In this document: in pieces, positions 30,929-40,202 of the stretch | Numbering within the stretch: the stretch's first letter is position 1 | Layout: each line of letters opens with the position of its first letter | Source: CAYRUZ01 sp964427895 | GTDB taxonomy: Bacteria > Patescibacteriota > Gracilibacteria > Peribacterales > Peribacteraceae | NCBI GenBank assembly: GCA_964427895.1 | Contig: CAYRUZ010000007.1 | Location: 1 to 45,625 of the forward strand | Reading direction: 5' to 3' | DNA length: 45,625 nucleotides | Program-made: the position numbers and the translations under genes | Notes under the pieces: model-generated | What the model was told of the DNA's origin: nothing | Database searches by the model: none | Seen by the model: only the letters and a program-made list of their open reading frames with translations

Positions 30929-33900
30929 ATGCGGACGCACGGTCGCTCCACCATCGGGGGGAGGATGGCGATGATCGCGTTCACGGCGACCGCGATTGTC
31001 GGCGGTGCGATCCCCGCATTAGCGCGCGATCCGTATGTGCTGGAGAACAAACATCCGAAGACATTCGAAGAAATGGAGCAGGAGCTTGGCCGCTTGGATG
31101 CGTACGTCGGGGGTGTGCAGTGCGGCGGACAAATACTCAACGAGGGCGTCGGCGACACCGCGGGCGACCCGGGCGCCATTGCGCGCGTGACGGGCGTACC
31201 AGGACGCGACGGCACGACGATCTCCGACCTGCCGTCCGGCATGGGCGTACGCGCGGAGGAAGGAGGCCTGCTCGATGACGGCTACCAGTTTCCCGATACC
31301 ACGACCGGGCTTTCCACCCGCTGCAATCTCAAGACGAGCAGCCTGAAAAAGATGGTATTCGCGTACGACCTCATCTCCTACCAGCGCTTCCCGGAGGTGC
31401 AGACGCCGTACTTCGAGGATCCCCCGTGCCGCTGGGGTGCCGAGGGCGAAGACACGGACAAGGAGCACAGCAAACAAACGTGTCGCGAGTTCCACGACTG
31501 GCTCAATTCCTTCGCGTATCCCGACTGCTACCACCTGGCTGGCAGCAGGGAGGGAGGAGTGTATTGCCGGCTCTGGTGCATGAAACGCACATGCACCGAC
31601 GGTTGGACGGACGTGTGCAATGAATCGCTGAGCGCGCTGACCAACGGAGAAATCCCCGACGCGCCGATCCCGGACGCCGTACGACAGGCGCGAGAGGAAG
31701 GAACGCTGGAAGAACCACCCATGGAACTGCCGACGCCGCGCCTGCCGAACAGCGTGGAATGCGAAGGGCCGAATTGCCGCTGTGAGATGCCGGAATCGCA
31801 GGGCGGGGTGAACACGGACGACGGAGACCAGAGCAAAGATCCAGCGTGTCCCGTTCCGCCGATGGGCGTACCGGGCAACGACGTCGGGATGCCGGATTAT
31901 TCCGAACTGTCGCCGGAAGATGCGGCGCTCTGGCAGGGTTGCCGCAACTACGCGGCGGATATCATTTTGGGAGGGGGCGACCCGAGCGGCTCGACGATCA
32001 CGGAATGCATACAGGGCATGAACCTTCCCGAGGCTGGTCTCACTGGCGGCATTTACGCCTCCTACTACCGCCACTACGACGGCAGATACGAACGCAGGAA
32101 ATTCGAGGAAGTCTCGAACGACCACAACGAGAACAACGGGCCCGTGATGTGTTTCGGCTTTTACGACGAGTTCGACCCCCGGTATCACCGCACCACCCAG
32201 AAAGATAAACGCTGCCTCATCGGATTGGACGTGTCGGAGTATCCGCAGGATCAGATCGGTGCCATCATCGGCCCCTCGACGGAGCAGGAGCATGATCCGA
32301 ATGATCGGGCGGAGAGTGATTTCGACATCAATCTGAACCTCTGGTTCAACCGCATGAGCGGGGTGCTTTCCTTCCTCAACGAACGGCAGCAGCAACGGGA
32401 ATTCGGCAATCGTGTGGCTCCCACGCTGCTGGATGGATCCGCGCAGCGGGCAGAGCTCACGGCTCCCGATGCCGAACCCAACCGCATGCGCGGCTTCGAC
32501 AACACGGGCAAGCAGCACACACTGGTGCAGTGGTGGGAAGAGTGGCAGGTGGAGATGGCCCGCCAGCTGTCGCCCGGGCGCATGATGCTGCTTTTGCCGC
32601 CGAGCGCGGCGTACGGCTACGACCCGCTCGATCCCCTGTTCGTCGGCGGTCATGTGACGGGCGGCGACGCACGGCGTGATCCGCGATCCACTCCCGTCGA
32701 AGTACAGATCCGGGCGCGCGAAGACATCGTCGGGGAGGTGGCATCCTACATCGAACGATCCCCGCTGATGCGCATTGAGCAAAAGGACGTGCCGTTCGTC
32801 GTCGCGGACATTTCCCCTGTGGCGCTGCGCAGCATCGCCCAGGCGTGGTGCACCGAGGTGATGCGACGCGGCAACGCGCGCGATTGCAAGGGGGCGCCGG
32901 GCGACGTGCAACGCTTCATGAACAGCCTGCTGCAACTGGCTAACGACATGGAATCCGTGCGCACGCTGCGCGTCGAACAGATGAACATTCTGGGGTCGAT
33001 GCTCGACTTTGAAAGCGAGCTGAACGGCGCCCTCAGCTCGTGGGTGCAGCAGAACAAAGACGTGCTGCGCGAATACATGCGCAAACGCGCCGAACTCCTC
33101 AAGCTGGAAGATGACTGGCGCGAGACGCAGGGCATCTACGCTGCGGCGGCCAAGGCCAACTATCCCTGGTGCATGCGGCAGTCTTTCACGCTGCCCGTGT
33201 ATTCCCTGCTCGATCGTTGGCTGCCCGCACGCGAGAACCAGGGCGATCTCTCGGGCGACGGCCTTCCGCGACTGCAATCGGTGGTGCCGGGCCGTGACGT
33301 CATCTTCGATCTTTCCCGTCTCATCTACAAAGACAGCACGCCCATCACCATTCCGGTCTTACAACCCGTCGAGGTGACGCTGAACATCGACGCGCTATCC
33401 CCGCCGAAACTCGGCCAACCGCTCACCGCCCCGACACTGCCTGCACTGATTCCCACCGATACCCTGCGGGAGCGCTTCGAGGCCGCAGTGAACGTGCCCT
33501 CCGCGGAGGAACAGTCGTACGTCGTCGGCGAGATTCCCAAGATCGTCACCGCGCCCGAACTGCCGGGCGACGACGACATCGAGAACGTCCGCAACCTGCT
33601 TCGCGAAACGCAGTCTGTGCTGACGAGCATGATGCGCACGTACGCCGAATTCTGGGGAACGATTCTCTTCAATCGCGCCAACGAAGTCGATCCCGAGACG
33701 CTGGGCTGCAAAGGATGGGACAGTACCCTGTGCCGCCACGTCGAAATGGACATGCGCGAACGCTGGCGCCTCATCGGCTCGCGTCCGTTCTTCACGCTCA
33801 ACGAAGATCGCCGCGTGATCGGCCAGGGGCGCAATGCGCCGGATACGTGCCTGCCGGGAGACGAAGCCTGCTGGCCCCTCATCGGCCAAGATACTCCGCC

Positions 33901-34129
33901 AGCCGAAGGATGGGTCGTGCTCCCGCCATCGGATGCCACCGCCGACACCATCGACGACGTGCGCAAAGCGATGCTCGACGCGACGATGCCCGAACCGCTT
34001 GGCTCGGTACCGCGCGAGCAGATCCTGCCGTACGACGCGCGCGCCAACGATCTTGTGCCGGCGTACAACGCCCCTCCCGACACGGACATCCTCCCGCCCT
34101 CTTCGGAAGATTCTTCAATCGCACCGTGA
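30929..34129 (+). CDS. Large exported protein, first gene of a five-gene operon
   Basis: A 1066-aa protein of no recognised family. The basic N-terminus (RTHGRSTIGGR) and a hydrophobic stretch ending IPALARDP form a signal peptide. Residues about 60-290 are cysteine-rich (for example KQTCREFHDW, GGVYCRLWCMKRTCTDGW, CEGPNCRCEMP), suggesting disulfides and export. The middle and C-terminal parts are helical with long Arg/Glu stretches (670-760) and Pro-rich linkers. An in-frame ATG at 30971 with GGAGG before it is an alternative start. The stop overlaps the next start (GTGA), so translation is coupled. Confidence 0.8.
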   Translation: MRTHGRSTIGGRMAMIAFTATAIVGGAIPALARDPYVLENKHPKTFEEMEQELGRLDAYVGGVQCGGQILNEGVGDTAGDPGAIARVTGVPGRDGTTISDLPSGMGVRAEEGGLLDDGYQFPDTTTGLSTRCNLKTSSLKKMVFAYDLISYQRFPEVQTPYFEDPPCRWGAEGEDTDKEHSKQTCREFHDWLNSFAYPDCYHLAGSREGGVYCRLWCMKRTCTDGWTDVCNESLSALTNGEIPDAPIPDAVRQAREEGTLEEPPMELPTPRLPNSVECEGPNCRCEMPESQGGVNTDDGDQSKDPACPVPPMGVPGNDVGMPDYSELSPEDAALWQGCRNYAADIILGGGDPSGSTITECIQGMNLPEAGLTGGIYASYYRHYDGRYERRKFEEVSNDHNENNGPVMCFGFYDEFDPRYHRTTQKDKRCLIGLDVSEYPQDQIGAIIGPSTEQEHDPNDRAESDFDINLNLWFNRMSGVLSFLNERQQQREFGNRVAPTLLDGSAQRAELTAPDAEPNRMRGFDNTGKQHTLVQWWEEWQVEMARQLSPGRMMLLLPPSAAYGYDPLDPLFVGGHVTGGDARRDPRSTPVEVQIRAREDIVGEVASYIERSPLMRIEQKDVPFVVADISPVALRSIAQAWCTEVMRRGNARDCKGAPGDVQRFMNSLLQLANDMESVRTLRVEQMNILGSMLDFESELNGALSSWVQQNKDVLREYMRKRAELLKLEDDWRETQGIYAAAAKANYPWCMRQSFTLPVYSLLDRWLPARENQGDLSGDGLPRLQSVVPGRDVIFDLSRLIYKDSTPITIPVLQPVEVTLNIDALSPPKLGQPLTAPTLPALIPTDTLRERFEAAVNVPSAEEQSYVVGEIPKIVTAPELPGDDDIENVRNLLRETQSVLTSMMRTYAEFWGTILFNRANEVDPETLGCKGWDSTLCRHVEMDMRERWRLIGSRPFFTLNEDRRVIGQGRNAPDTCLPGDEACWPLIGQDTPPAEGWVVLPPSDATADTIDDVRKAMLDATMPEPLGSVPREQILPYDARANDLVPAYNAPPDTDILPPSSEDSSIAP

Positions 34130-34962
34130 AGCGCCTCCTTGCATCAGCGGCACTGCTCGCGCTGCTCGCTCCGCTTGCGGCGGAAGCACAATCGTCTTCG
34201 TCGGCGAGCGCGGCACCGCAATCCACCGCGGCGTGCATTTCGGAAGTGTTCGCGTCGATGGCCCATCACCAACGCCTCCACCGCATCGTCCTCTTCGGCC
34301 GCGAGAAGGCGGAGGAAGCCGGGCAAAACGAGGTGCGGTACGACGCGGAAGGAGCGGCGTGGATCAAAACCGGGGGAGTATGGCGTCCACGCGCCGCAGG
34401 CAAGGATCGCCAGTCGATGTCCGACAGCGAGATGGACCAAAAAGCGGAGACCGATCCGACGTGGAAGGAGAACTTTTTCCGCGGCATTCTTTCGACGAAG
34501 ACGCACGTGACGTCGGAGTTGCTGCCGCCGATGCTGCAGAGTCTGCGGGCGCTGCGTTGCCGCCTGCGCTCGGTCTGCAGCGCCGCGATTCTGTCGCTCG
34601 GCGCACCGGAAGGGCAGACGGCGTTGGAGGGCAGCGTCGAGGGCTGCATTCCGTACGCGGAGATGGGCATCCAGGTCTTCCCTGGCTGCCGCCTGGTGAA
34701 CCAGACGGACAAGACCGCTGCGGTGCAGGTGCAAAAATCCTGCGAAGAAGCATTCGATGCATTGTATAACCGCGAGTCGAGGGTGTTGGAACTGCTCGTC
34801 TCGTACGACGCCGCCACGCGCACGCTCCTGCAATTCGCGGGAGGATTCCGCACGTTCCTCGACGAATTCGACGGGTCGCTGCTCAAGCCATTCCGCCAGG
34901 TCGCCGACTTGCTGAAAGAGGTGACCCGCATCCCCTGTTTCCTCTGGAAGTGTGAACCGTAA
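34126..34962 (+). CDS. Exported protein, second gene of the operon, 278 aa
   Basis: GTG start inside the GTGA overlap. Signal peptide VKRLLASAALLALLAPLAAEAQ, a Ser/Ala linker, then a mainly helical domain with paired Cys (RALRCRLRSVCSAA, EGCIPYAEMGIQVFPGCR, RIPCFLWKCEP). No family recognised. The upstream part of the open frame lies inside the preceding gene and is not coding. Its end overlaps the third gene by 11 bases. Confidence 0.8.
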   Translation: MKRLLASAALLALLAPLAAEAQSSSSASAAPQSTAACISEVFASMAHHQRLHRIVLFGREKAEEAGQNEVRYDAEGAAWIKTGGVWRPRAAGKDRQSMSDSEMDQKAETDPTWKENFFRGILSTKTHVTSELLPPMLQSLRALRCRLRSVCSAAILSLGAPEGQTALEGSVEGCIPYAEMGIQVFPGCRLVNQTDKTAAVQVQKSCEEAFDALYNRESRVLELLVSYDAATRTLLQFAGGFRTFLDEFDGSLLKPFRQVADLLKEVTRIPCFLWKCEP

Positions 34963-35815
34963 CCGTTTGCTCGTCGGCTGGACCGGCCGCGCGGCGGCGG
35001 TCGTCGCGGTGCTCGCCTTGGCGGCGTGCAACGCGGCTCAATCGTTGCCGGACGACAGCCTGCGCATCGGCACGACGCTCGCGCCCTGCGGACTGAAGGG
35101 AACGGAATACGAGAAAATGCCCTACCGCGAATGGGCGACCGCTTACCATTCCGGCGTATCGGCAGTCATCGACGCGCACTTGTTGCAGCTCGGCGCCTAC
35201 GCGGCCGAAGTCGGGAATGCCAACACGCCGCTGACGGCGCAGGCAAAGCCGCTCGATTGCACGAAGATCGATGCCCAGAGCCAGCCGCCGACCGCGGCGC
35301 TCGTCGCCATGGCGTCGAAGCTGCCGCCCTGGAAAGACGCGGACCGTTTGGCCAGCCTGTCTCGTGGCGATACCGCCGCGGTGCTGCTCGAGAACCTACG
35401 GACATACCGGTGCGCCCTCAAGGACGCCCAATTCTTCGACGTGATACGCGCGGATTCTGCACTAAGGGACACCAACGGCTCTGCCGCGCCGGTCACGTGG
35501 TATAACCTCGTTTTGGAGGCAAGCAACATCCGCTCGGTCGCGGAAGAGGAGCAGACGGTATCGCGCGAAGCACTCAACCGCACACTCATGCTCATCGGCG
35601 GCTTCGACCGCGTGGGAATGTTCCGCGTGGCGATGGAATGCCTCGCCCGCACGTCGCTCGACCTGCGTAACACCCTGGGTTTGCTGACGGAAGCGGGTGC
35701 ATGTCTGCCGGGCATCCAGGACAAGAAAAACGGCCTGCGTGATTTCCAGGCATTCGACCGCGAGGACTTCAGCGATATTCTTAACGGTTCGACTTCCAGC
35801 ACTCCCGACGAATGA
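34952..35815 (+). CDS. Lipoprotein, third gene of the operon, 287 aa
   Basis: GTG start. The N-terminus RNRLLVGWTGRAAAVVAVLALAAC carries a lipobox (LAAC), so this is a membrane-anchored lipoprotein, processed by LspA. The mature part is helical with Cys in ACNAAQ, LAPCGLKG, LDCTKID, YRCALKD, MECLART and GACLPG. No family recognised. It overlaps the genes on both sides (11 bases and ATGA). Confidence 0.8.
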   Translation: MNRNRLLVGWTGRAAAVVAVLALAACNAAQSLPDDSLRIGTTLAPCGLKGTEYEKMPYREWATAYHSGVSAVIDAHLLQLGAYAAEVGNANTPLTAQAKPLDCTKIDAQSQPPTAALVAMASKLPPWKDADRLASLSRGDTAAVLLENLRTYRCALKDAQFFDVIRADSALRDTNGSAAPVTWYNLVLEASNIRSVAEEEQTVSREALNRTLMLIGGFDRVGMFRVAMECLARTSLDLRNTLGLLTEAGACLPGIQDKKNGLRDFQAFDREDFSDILNGSTSSTPDE

Positions 35816-38292
35816 CGCGCCGCCTCGTCGCCATCGGCCTGTTGCTGCTTTGGCCCGCCGCCACGCTCGGGCAAAGCGCCGCGACATCCTCGACGCCGAC
35901 GTCGATGTACATGAAGGTGCTCGACTCCGTACGCCGCGAAATCGCCGCGTCAGCGCCGAAAGAGGAAGTGAGCCAGTTCGTGCAGGCGGTGTTCGCGAAG
36001 AAGGGGGACACACTCTCGAGCGACGACATTCTCAAGGCGCTTAGTGGAGACCGCAACGCGTTGTGCGCCAAAAAATCGACGCGCGAAGCGCTTCCGGCCG
36101 CGAAGTGCGAGCAGCTCATCCAGCGTATCACGCAGTTGGTGAAAGACGAACAATCGCTCATCGATTTCAGCCATTCACTGCAGAACATCGCCACGAGCTA
36201 CGAATTGCCGGCGGGAGTATTGCCGGCTTCCATCGCCGAGGGTCCAATCGAAGGAGGAATTGCGGATTTCTGGCGTGTCGGGACCAACGCATCCCGCAAT
36301 AGCAGTAGCAGCAGCAGTCGCATGGCGGGCGGGCCAGTGGAAGATACGACGGAGGAAGATGAGGCGGCGGAAGCCGAACCGATCACCGGCACGGACAGGC
36401 GTCTTCGCACCCTGCCGTTCCCCACCACCCTGCAGGGGCCCCTGGGGCAACTTTCCGGCCGACTCGCGAGTGCATCGGAATTCGAGCGCATCGGCATCGT
36501 GTGGCACTACTTGCACGGCGTGAAATTCGTCCGGGGTGAACGCACGGACGTCGTGCCTGCACCGGATGCGGATGACGAGACGCTGCCGGAGAACGCCCCG
36601 GGGACGGAACGGCAGTACCTCTACAAAACCCAGAACCTCATCGAAGAGTCGTTGATGGCCATTCTCGACGGCCTGCAGGCGGAGACGGACAAACTCGATC
36701 CTCCTCTGGCGAAGGATGAAATCGTCCTGTTCCACCCGTCCGTCACGGTAGGAGACAACATCGTCGTGTGGGGCCGCAGCGACGACGTGGGACTCCAGTA
36801 CGCGCTTCCGATGGATACCAACAGTCCCGCTCTCGTCAGCGGTGACCAACCGATCCTCGGAGGCCGTTTCCCGCCCCCGCCTCCGACCGACGAAGACGGC
36901 GCGCCGGCGGAAAGCCAGGGAGAATGCAGCCACCCGCTGCTGTGGGACGGATACCTCTGCCGCCCGATCGACCAAAAAGATGCCGACTGCGCGGAGGAAG
37001 TCGAGGCAGATCCCGAAAAAATCACTCTTACGTCTTGCACGGCAAAGACCGCCACGCAGAGCACGTTGGCCGGACCGGACATCTGCAAGGAAGTGGAATG
37101 GCGCGACGGAGGCTTCGACCCTCGCTACCAGTGCAAAGTGCAGATCGGTTGCTCCGACTTGTGCAACGATTCGCAGATGCAACCCAATCCCCTGATCCAG
37201 TGGAACACCTATGTGAAGAAACCCGACGGCGTCGTGCAGACGTGCATCAAGAACGAGGGCAACTTGCCCCATTTGTACTTGGGCATGATGGGCATTTCCT
37301 TGGCCCACCGCGTCTGCAACATCGAACCGGGCACGCAGCTGCAGGCTCTCGGCACGCGGGAGGAATCGCTGGCGCTCTGTTGCAGTGTGGCTGGTGCGTC
37401 CGCCCAGACGGCCTGCAACGCCATGGACCAGGACGGGCTGCTCCTGGGCGACCCGGAGGCGGGTGACACGCCGATGAGCGTGAGCGACTGCGTCGACGCC
37501 GTGATCAACGATGCGTGCCAGACGACGTGCTACCGCCGCACGCGCGAGGGCTTCAATGAAGCGATTATGAACCGGGCGGCGCGCATGGAAACGCCGTTGC
37601 CCGATCCATGCACCGGCACGTTCGACATACGATCCAAGCGCCTGGTGGAAGCGGCGGAAAACCGCGATGACATGTGTCAGGCCGACCGCCCCGTCAGCTA
37701 TCCCGCGACGATCGGGAATACGTTGTGCAAATTCGGCGCATGCTTGGAAGAGAGCCTCGAGATGTCGCGTATCACGCCGAGCGACGTTCCGGCTCACACC
37801 ACCGCACAGGGTTTCCCGAACGAGAGCGATACGAAGCGCATGCCGCTCAGCGGCCTGACCCGCGAAATGCCGGAAAAGGGACGCTCGTTGCTCCCGACGT
37901 ACCGCCCGGCAGCGCTGGCCCAATCCTTCGATACGGCCCTCTGTCAGATCAACGGCTTACCGGCGACCACTCCGCCCGCGCTGTGTGCCTTCAATCCGAC
38001 GCAACGCCTGAGTCTGCCGATCGACGACCTGATCCGCATGACGGAGAGCCTGGCCGCGCAACCGCTGCGCGTGAGCAGCTCCACCGACCTGCTCGAACGG
38101 ATGGGCGCGGCCCTGGGAGCGAAAATCGGCGCGGAGATGTACGCGCGGTACCTCGCAGAAGCGGCGAAGGGGATCACCGATACGCTCAACAAGAGCAGCG
38201 ATTTGCTGGAAGAAATGATGCAGACGAAATTCCCCGATGAAATGTGCCGCCTCGGAGATCAATTCTCTTCGTCTTCCACGCGCAACGAATGA
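35812..38292 (+). CDS. Large exported cysteine-rich protein, fourth gene of the operon
   Basis: 826 aa. Signal peptide MTRRLVAIGLLLLWPAATLG. A helical region to about 140, a Ser-rich linker (NSSSSSSR near 160-170), then a middle section with a dense Cys cluster (about 370-460: GECSHPLLWDGYLCRP, CKVQIGCSDLCNDSQ) and more Cys to about 650 (LALCCSVAGAS, DACQTTCYRRTREG). The C-terminal part is helical. FDPRY, seen here before a Cys cluster, also occurs in the first protein. No family recognised. ATGA overlaps with both neighbours. Confidence 0.8.
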   Translation: MTRRLVAIGLLLLWPAATLGQSAATSSTPTSMYMKVLDSVRREIAASAPKEEVSQFVQAVFAKKGDTLSSDDILKALSGDRNALCAKKSTREALPAAKCEQLIQRITQLVKDEQSLIDFSHSLQNIATSYELPAGVLPASIAEGPIEGGIADFWRVGTNASRNSSSSSSRMAGGPVEDTTEEDEAAEAEPITGTDRRLRTLPFPTTLQGPLGQLSGRLASASEFERIGIVWHYLHGVKFVRGERTDVVPAPDADDETLPENAPGTERQYLYKTQNLIEESLMAILDGLQAETDKLDPPLAKDEIVLFHPSVTVGDNIVVWGRSDDVGLQYALPMDTNSPALVSGDQPILGGRFPPPPPTDEDGAPAESQGECSHPLLWDGYLCRPIDQKDADCAEEVEADPEKITLTSCTAKTATQSTLAGPDICKEVEWRDGGFDPRYQCKVQIGCSDLCNDSQMQPNPLIQWNTYVKKPDGVVQTCIKNEGNLPHLYLGMMGISLAHRVCNIEPGTQLQALGTREESLALCCSVAGASAQTACNAMDQDGLLLGDPEAGDTPMSVSDCVDAVINDACQTTCYRRTREGFNEAIMNRAARMETPLPDPCTGTFDIRSKRLVEAAENRDDMCQADRPVSYPATIGNTLCKFGACLEESLEMSRITPSDVPAHTTAQGFPNESDTKRMPLSGLTREMPEKGRSLLPTYRPAALAQSFDTALCQINGLPATTPPALCAFNPTQRLSLPIDDLIRMTESLAAQPLRVSSSTDLLERMGAALGAKIGAEMYARYLAEAAKGITDTLNKSSDLLEEMMQTKFPDEMCRLGDQFSSSSTRNE

Positions 38293-40157
38293 CGCGCTTC
38301 GCCCTCCGTGCAACGGCCTCCCTCCTCGTGCTGCTCCCGCTTGCCGCGTCCGCGCAGAACCTCGCGGGCGGCAGTTCCGGCACGTTCGACTGCGCCAGCA
38401 TCGCCAACGTCAAACCCGTCTCCGAGTACACGAAGAAAGTCCTGGAACGCGCCGATCGCGCGCTGTCGTACGCCGGCAGCGGGGGCGGCGGGGGCGACAG
38501 CTTCACCAACTATCTCCCGGGATGGACGCGCGCCGTGGAGAGCGCAGCGGTTTCGCTGGTCGACGCGGGAATGACGGTGGATAACACCCGCGGCCTGCGC
38601 GACGCGACCGCGTGTCTGCGACTCGATCTCGTGCAAATCGAATGCAAGATCGAACAGGTGCGCCTGAAGCTGAACGACGCGCTTTCCGCCGGTTCCAGCG
38701 TCCAGCTCTACAAGCTGCGCGCGCTCATGAAGTTCCTCGCCGAGCGCCACCACGCGCTGGCGGTCGGCGCACGCCAGCAGTTCTACGAGGACGTCGAATG
38801 GGGAAAGACGTACGTCTTTGATCCTCCCGCCAGCGGCTACTGCTGCAAAACCGACGACGACTCCGACTACGTGTGCGAAGCGACGAGCAGCAAGGAATGC
38901 GGCGACGAACCGTTCTACGAAACGCTCGACGCTTGCACCGATGCGGGGTGCACGGCCCCGTCGGGGAGCGGCGACGCCGAGAAGAAAGACCGCATGTGTC
39001 CGTTCAGCACCAATTATCTGCCGGCGCAGTTCAACGGTTTTGGTTGTGACGAGCAACTCATGGCCGAATACACGGGATATAGCGCGCTTGCGGTGGAACA
39101 GCGCGCATTGCAGGACTTGGTACAGAAAGTCGGAGACCTACAGAGGGAAGTGAGTTCGGCGATCGGCTCGGACAGCGTGAGCACGGCCCCCATCGTGCCG
39201 GCAGACGAACGCGAGCGGCAGACGCCGCTCGAGGGGTGCGGCGCGAAAGTGGGCGTGTGCTCGGGTAATGAGAACGCCAGCTGCTCCACGGACAACGACT
39301 GCAGCAAAACGTCCGCTGGCCGCTGCATTTTCGAGCAGGGCGTTTGCGCGCTCGATCCGACCAAAACGTGCATGCGCGCGTATGACTGTTACGTCACCGC
39401 CTCGTCGGCTTCGGCGTCCGTCACCTCGAGCGAGGGGGAAGCGGACAGCTCCGCGAGCGCGGACGACGAGAGCGACGTCATCGACACATGCCTCCGCGGC
39501 ACGCAGCCCACGCCCGCATTCTGGGAATTGCGGGGCCCGTTCTCGTTCGGCACCGACTGGCTGCGTCTCCTGCCGATCTTCGGCAAATTGCGCGAAGCGC
39601 AGGGAGAAGCCCGCGAACAGGCGGACATCTTCAAGCTTCCCGCGGAACAAGGGTCGAGCGCCAATTCCAGCACCACCCTCGGCGGTCCGCTCCAGCAGAT
39701 CATCAAGGCCGGCGGCCGCGAAGTATTCCGCCTCTGGAACAAAGTGGCGGGCCAGGAGGAAGCCGCGATGTATCCGCTCGACGACGGTGCGCCCAATCCC
39801 AACGACGAACTGGGGCCGTTCCGTCAGGCGATCGCGCGGCTCGCCCGGCTCGCTTCCCTCCCCAACGGCACCCGGTCCCTGGCGAACTCCTTCGTGTACT
39901 GGCTGCTGCGCACCTGCGACAGCGGTCCGTGCGCGGAACGTCTGGCCGTCATCAGTAAAATCCTCCTGTCACAGGGGCAGGAGTGTTTCCCCTACGTCTC
40001 CGGCATCTTCGAGAAAGACCGCTGCGCGACGAGCGGCGACATCTCCCGCGCGGAAAAGTGCGCCAAGGCCGCGGGGATCGAAGGCGACTTGGCGGGGATC
40101 TTCCCGGATTGCAGCGAACCGGCGACACCCACCCTCGGGATCGGCGGCGGAAATTGA
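38289..40157 (+). CDS. Exported cysteine-rich protein, fifth gene of the operon, 622 aa
   Basis: The ATG is in the ATGA overlap; signal peptide MTRFALRATASLLVLLPLAASAQ. Regions: helical 25-175, a Cys-rich block near 180-230 (SGYCCKTDDDSDYVCEA), a helical stretch, a second Cys block near 315-370 with the repeat-like CSTDNDC and TCMRAYDC, a low-complexity Ser/Ala/Glu linker (SSASASVTSSEGEADSSASA), then a helical C-terminus ending in a Gly-rich GIGGGN. Short CS-D-DC motifs are common in secreted proteins of complex bacteria. An upstream in-frame start at 38244 lies inside the preceding gene and is not used. Confidence 0.8.
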   Translation: MTRFALRATASLLVLLPLAASAQNLAGGSSGTFDCASIANVKPVSEYTKKVLERADRALSYAGSGGGGGDSFTNYLPGWTRAVESAAVSLVDAGMTVDNTRGLRDATACLRLDLVQIECKIEQVRLKLNDALSAGSSVQLYKLRALMKFLAERHHALAVGARQQFYEDVEWGKTYVFDPPASGYCCKTDDDSDYVCEATSSKECGDEPFYETLDACTDAGCTAPSGSGDAEKKDRMCPFSTNYLPAQFNGFGCDEQLMAEYTGYSALAVEQRALQDLVQKVGDLQREVSSAIGSDSVSTAPIVPADERERQTPLEGCGAKVGVCSGNENASCSTDNDCSKTSAGRCIFEQGVCALDPTKTCMRAYDCYVTASSASASVTSSEGEADSSASADDESDVIDTCLRGTQPTPAFWELRGPFSFGTDWLRLLPIFGKLREAQGEAREQADIFKLPAEQGSSANSSTTLGGPLQQIIKAGGREVFRLWNKVAGQEEAAMYPLDDGAPNPNDELGPFRQAIARLARLASLPNGTRSLANSFVYWLLRTCDSGPCAERLAVISKILLSQGQECFPYVSGIFEKDRCATSGDISRAEKCAKAAGIEGDLAGIFPDCSEPATPTLGIGGGN

Positions 40158-40190
40158 CGAAAAGCGGCGCCTGGCGGGGGCCAAAACAGG

Positions 40191-40196
40191 TACACT
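40191..40196 (+). promoter_or_regulatory. -10 element TACACT of dnaE, leaderless type
   Basis: TACACT, six bases (ACGGAC), then the GTG at 40203, in the 45-base gap after the exported-protein operon. No terminator separates them. Confidence 0.65.
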
Positions 40197-40202
40197 ACGG
40201 AC

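Noticed and set aside
31019..33277. A 752-codon open frame on the minus strand opposite the first exported-protein gene.
   Set aside because: It mirrors a real plus-strand gene of high GC, where the antisense frame is rarely interrupted. The plus-strand gene has a signal peptide and a coupled overlap with the next gene; the antisense product has no domain and no start signal. Similar long antisense frames at 10689-12734 and 36175-37923 are rejected for the same reason.
12750..34140. Recoding of TGA to glycine, as in Gracilibacteria and Absconditabacteria.
   Set aside because: TGA ends genes at the expected places (for example 12762-12764, 34127-34129, 35813-35815 and 38290-38292), and in the overlapping exported-protein genes it coincides with the next start. 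No conserved protein here needs TGA read through.
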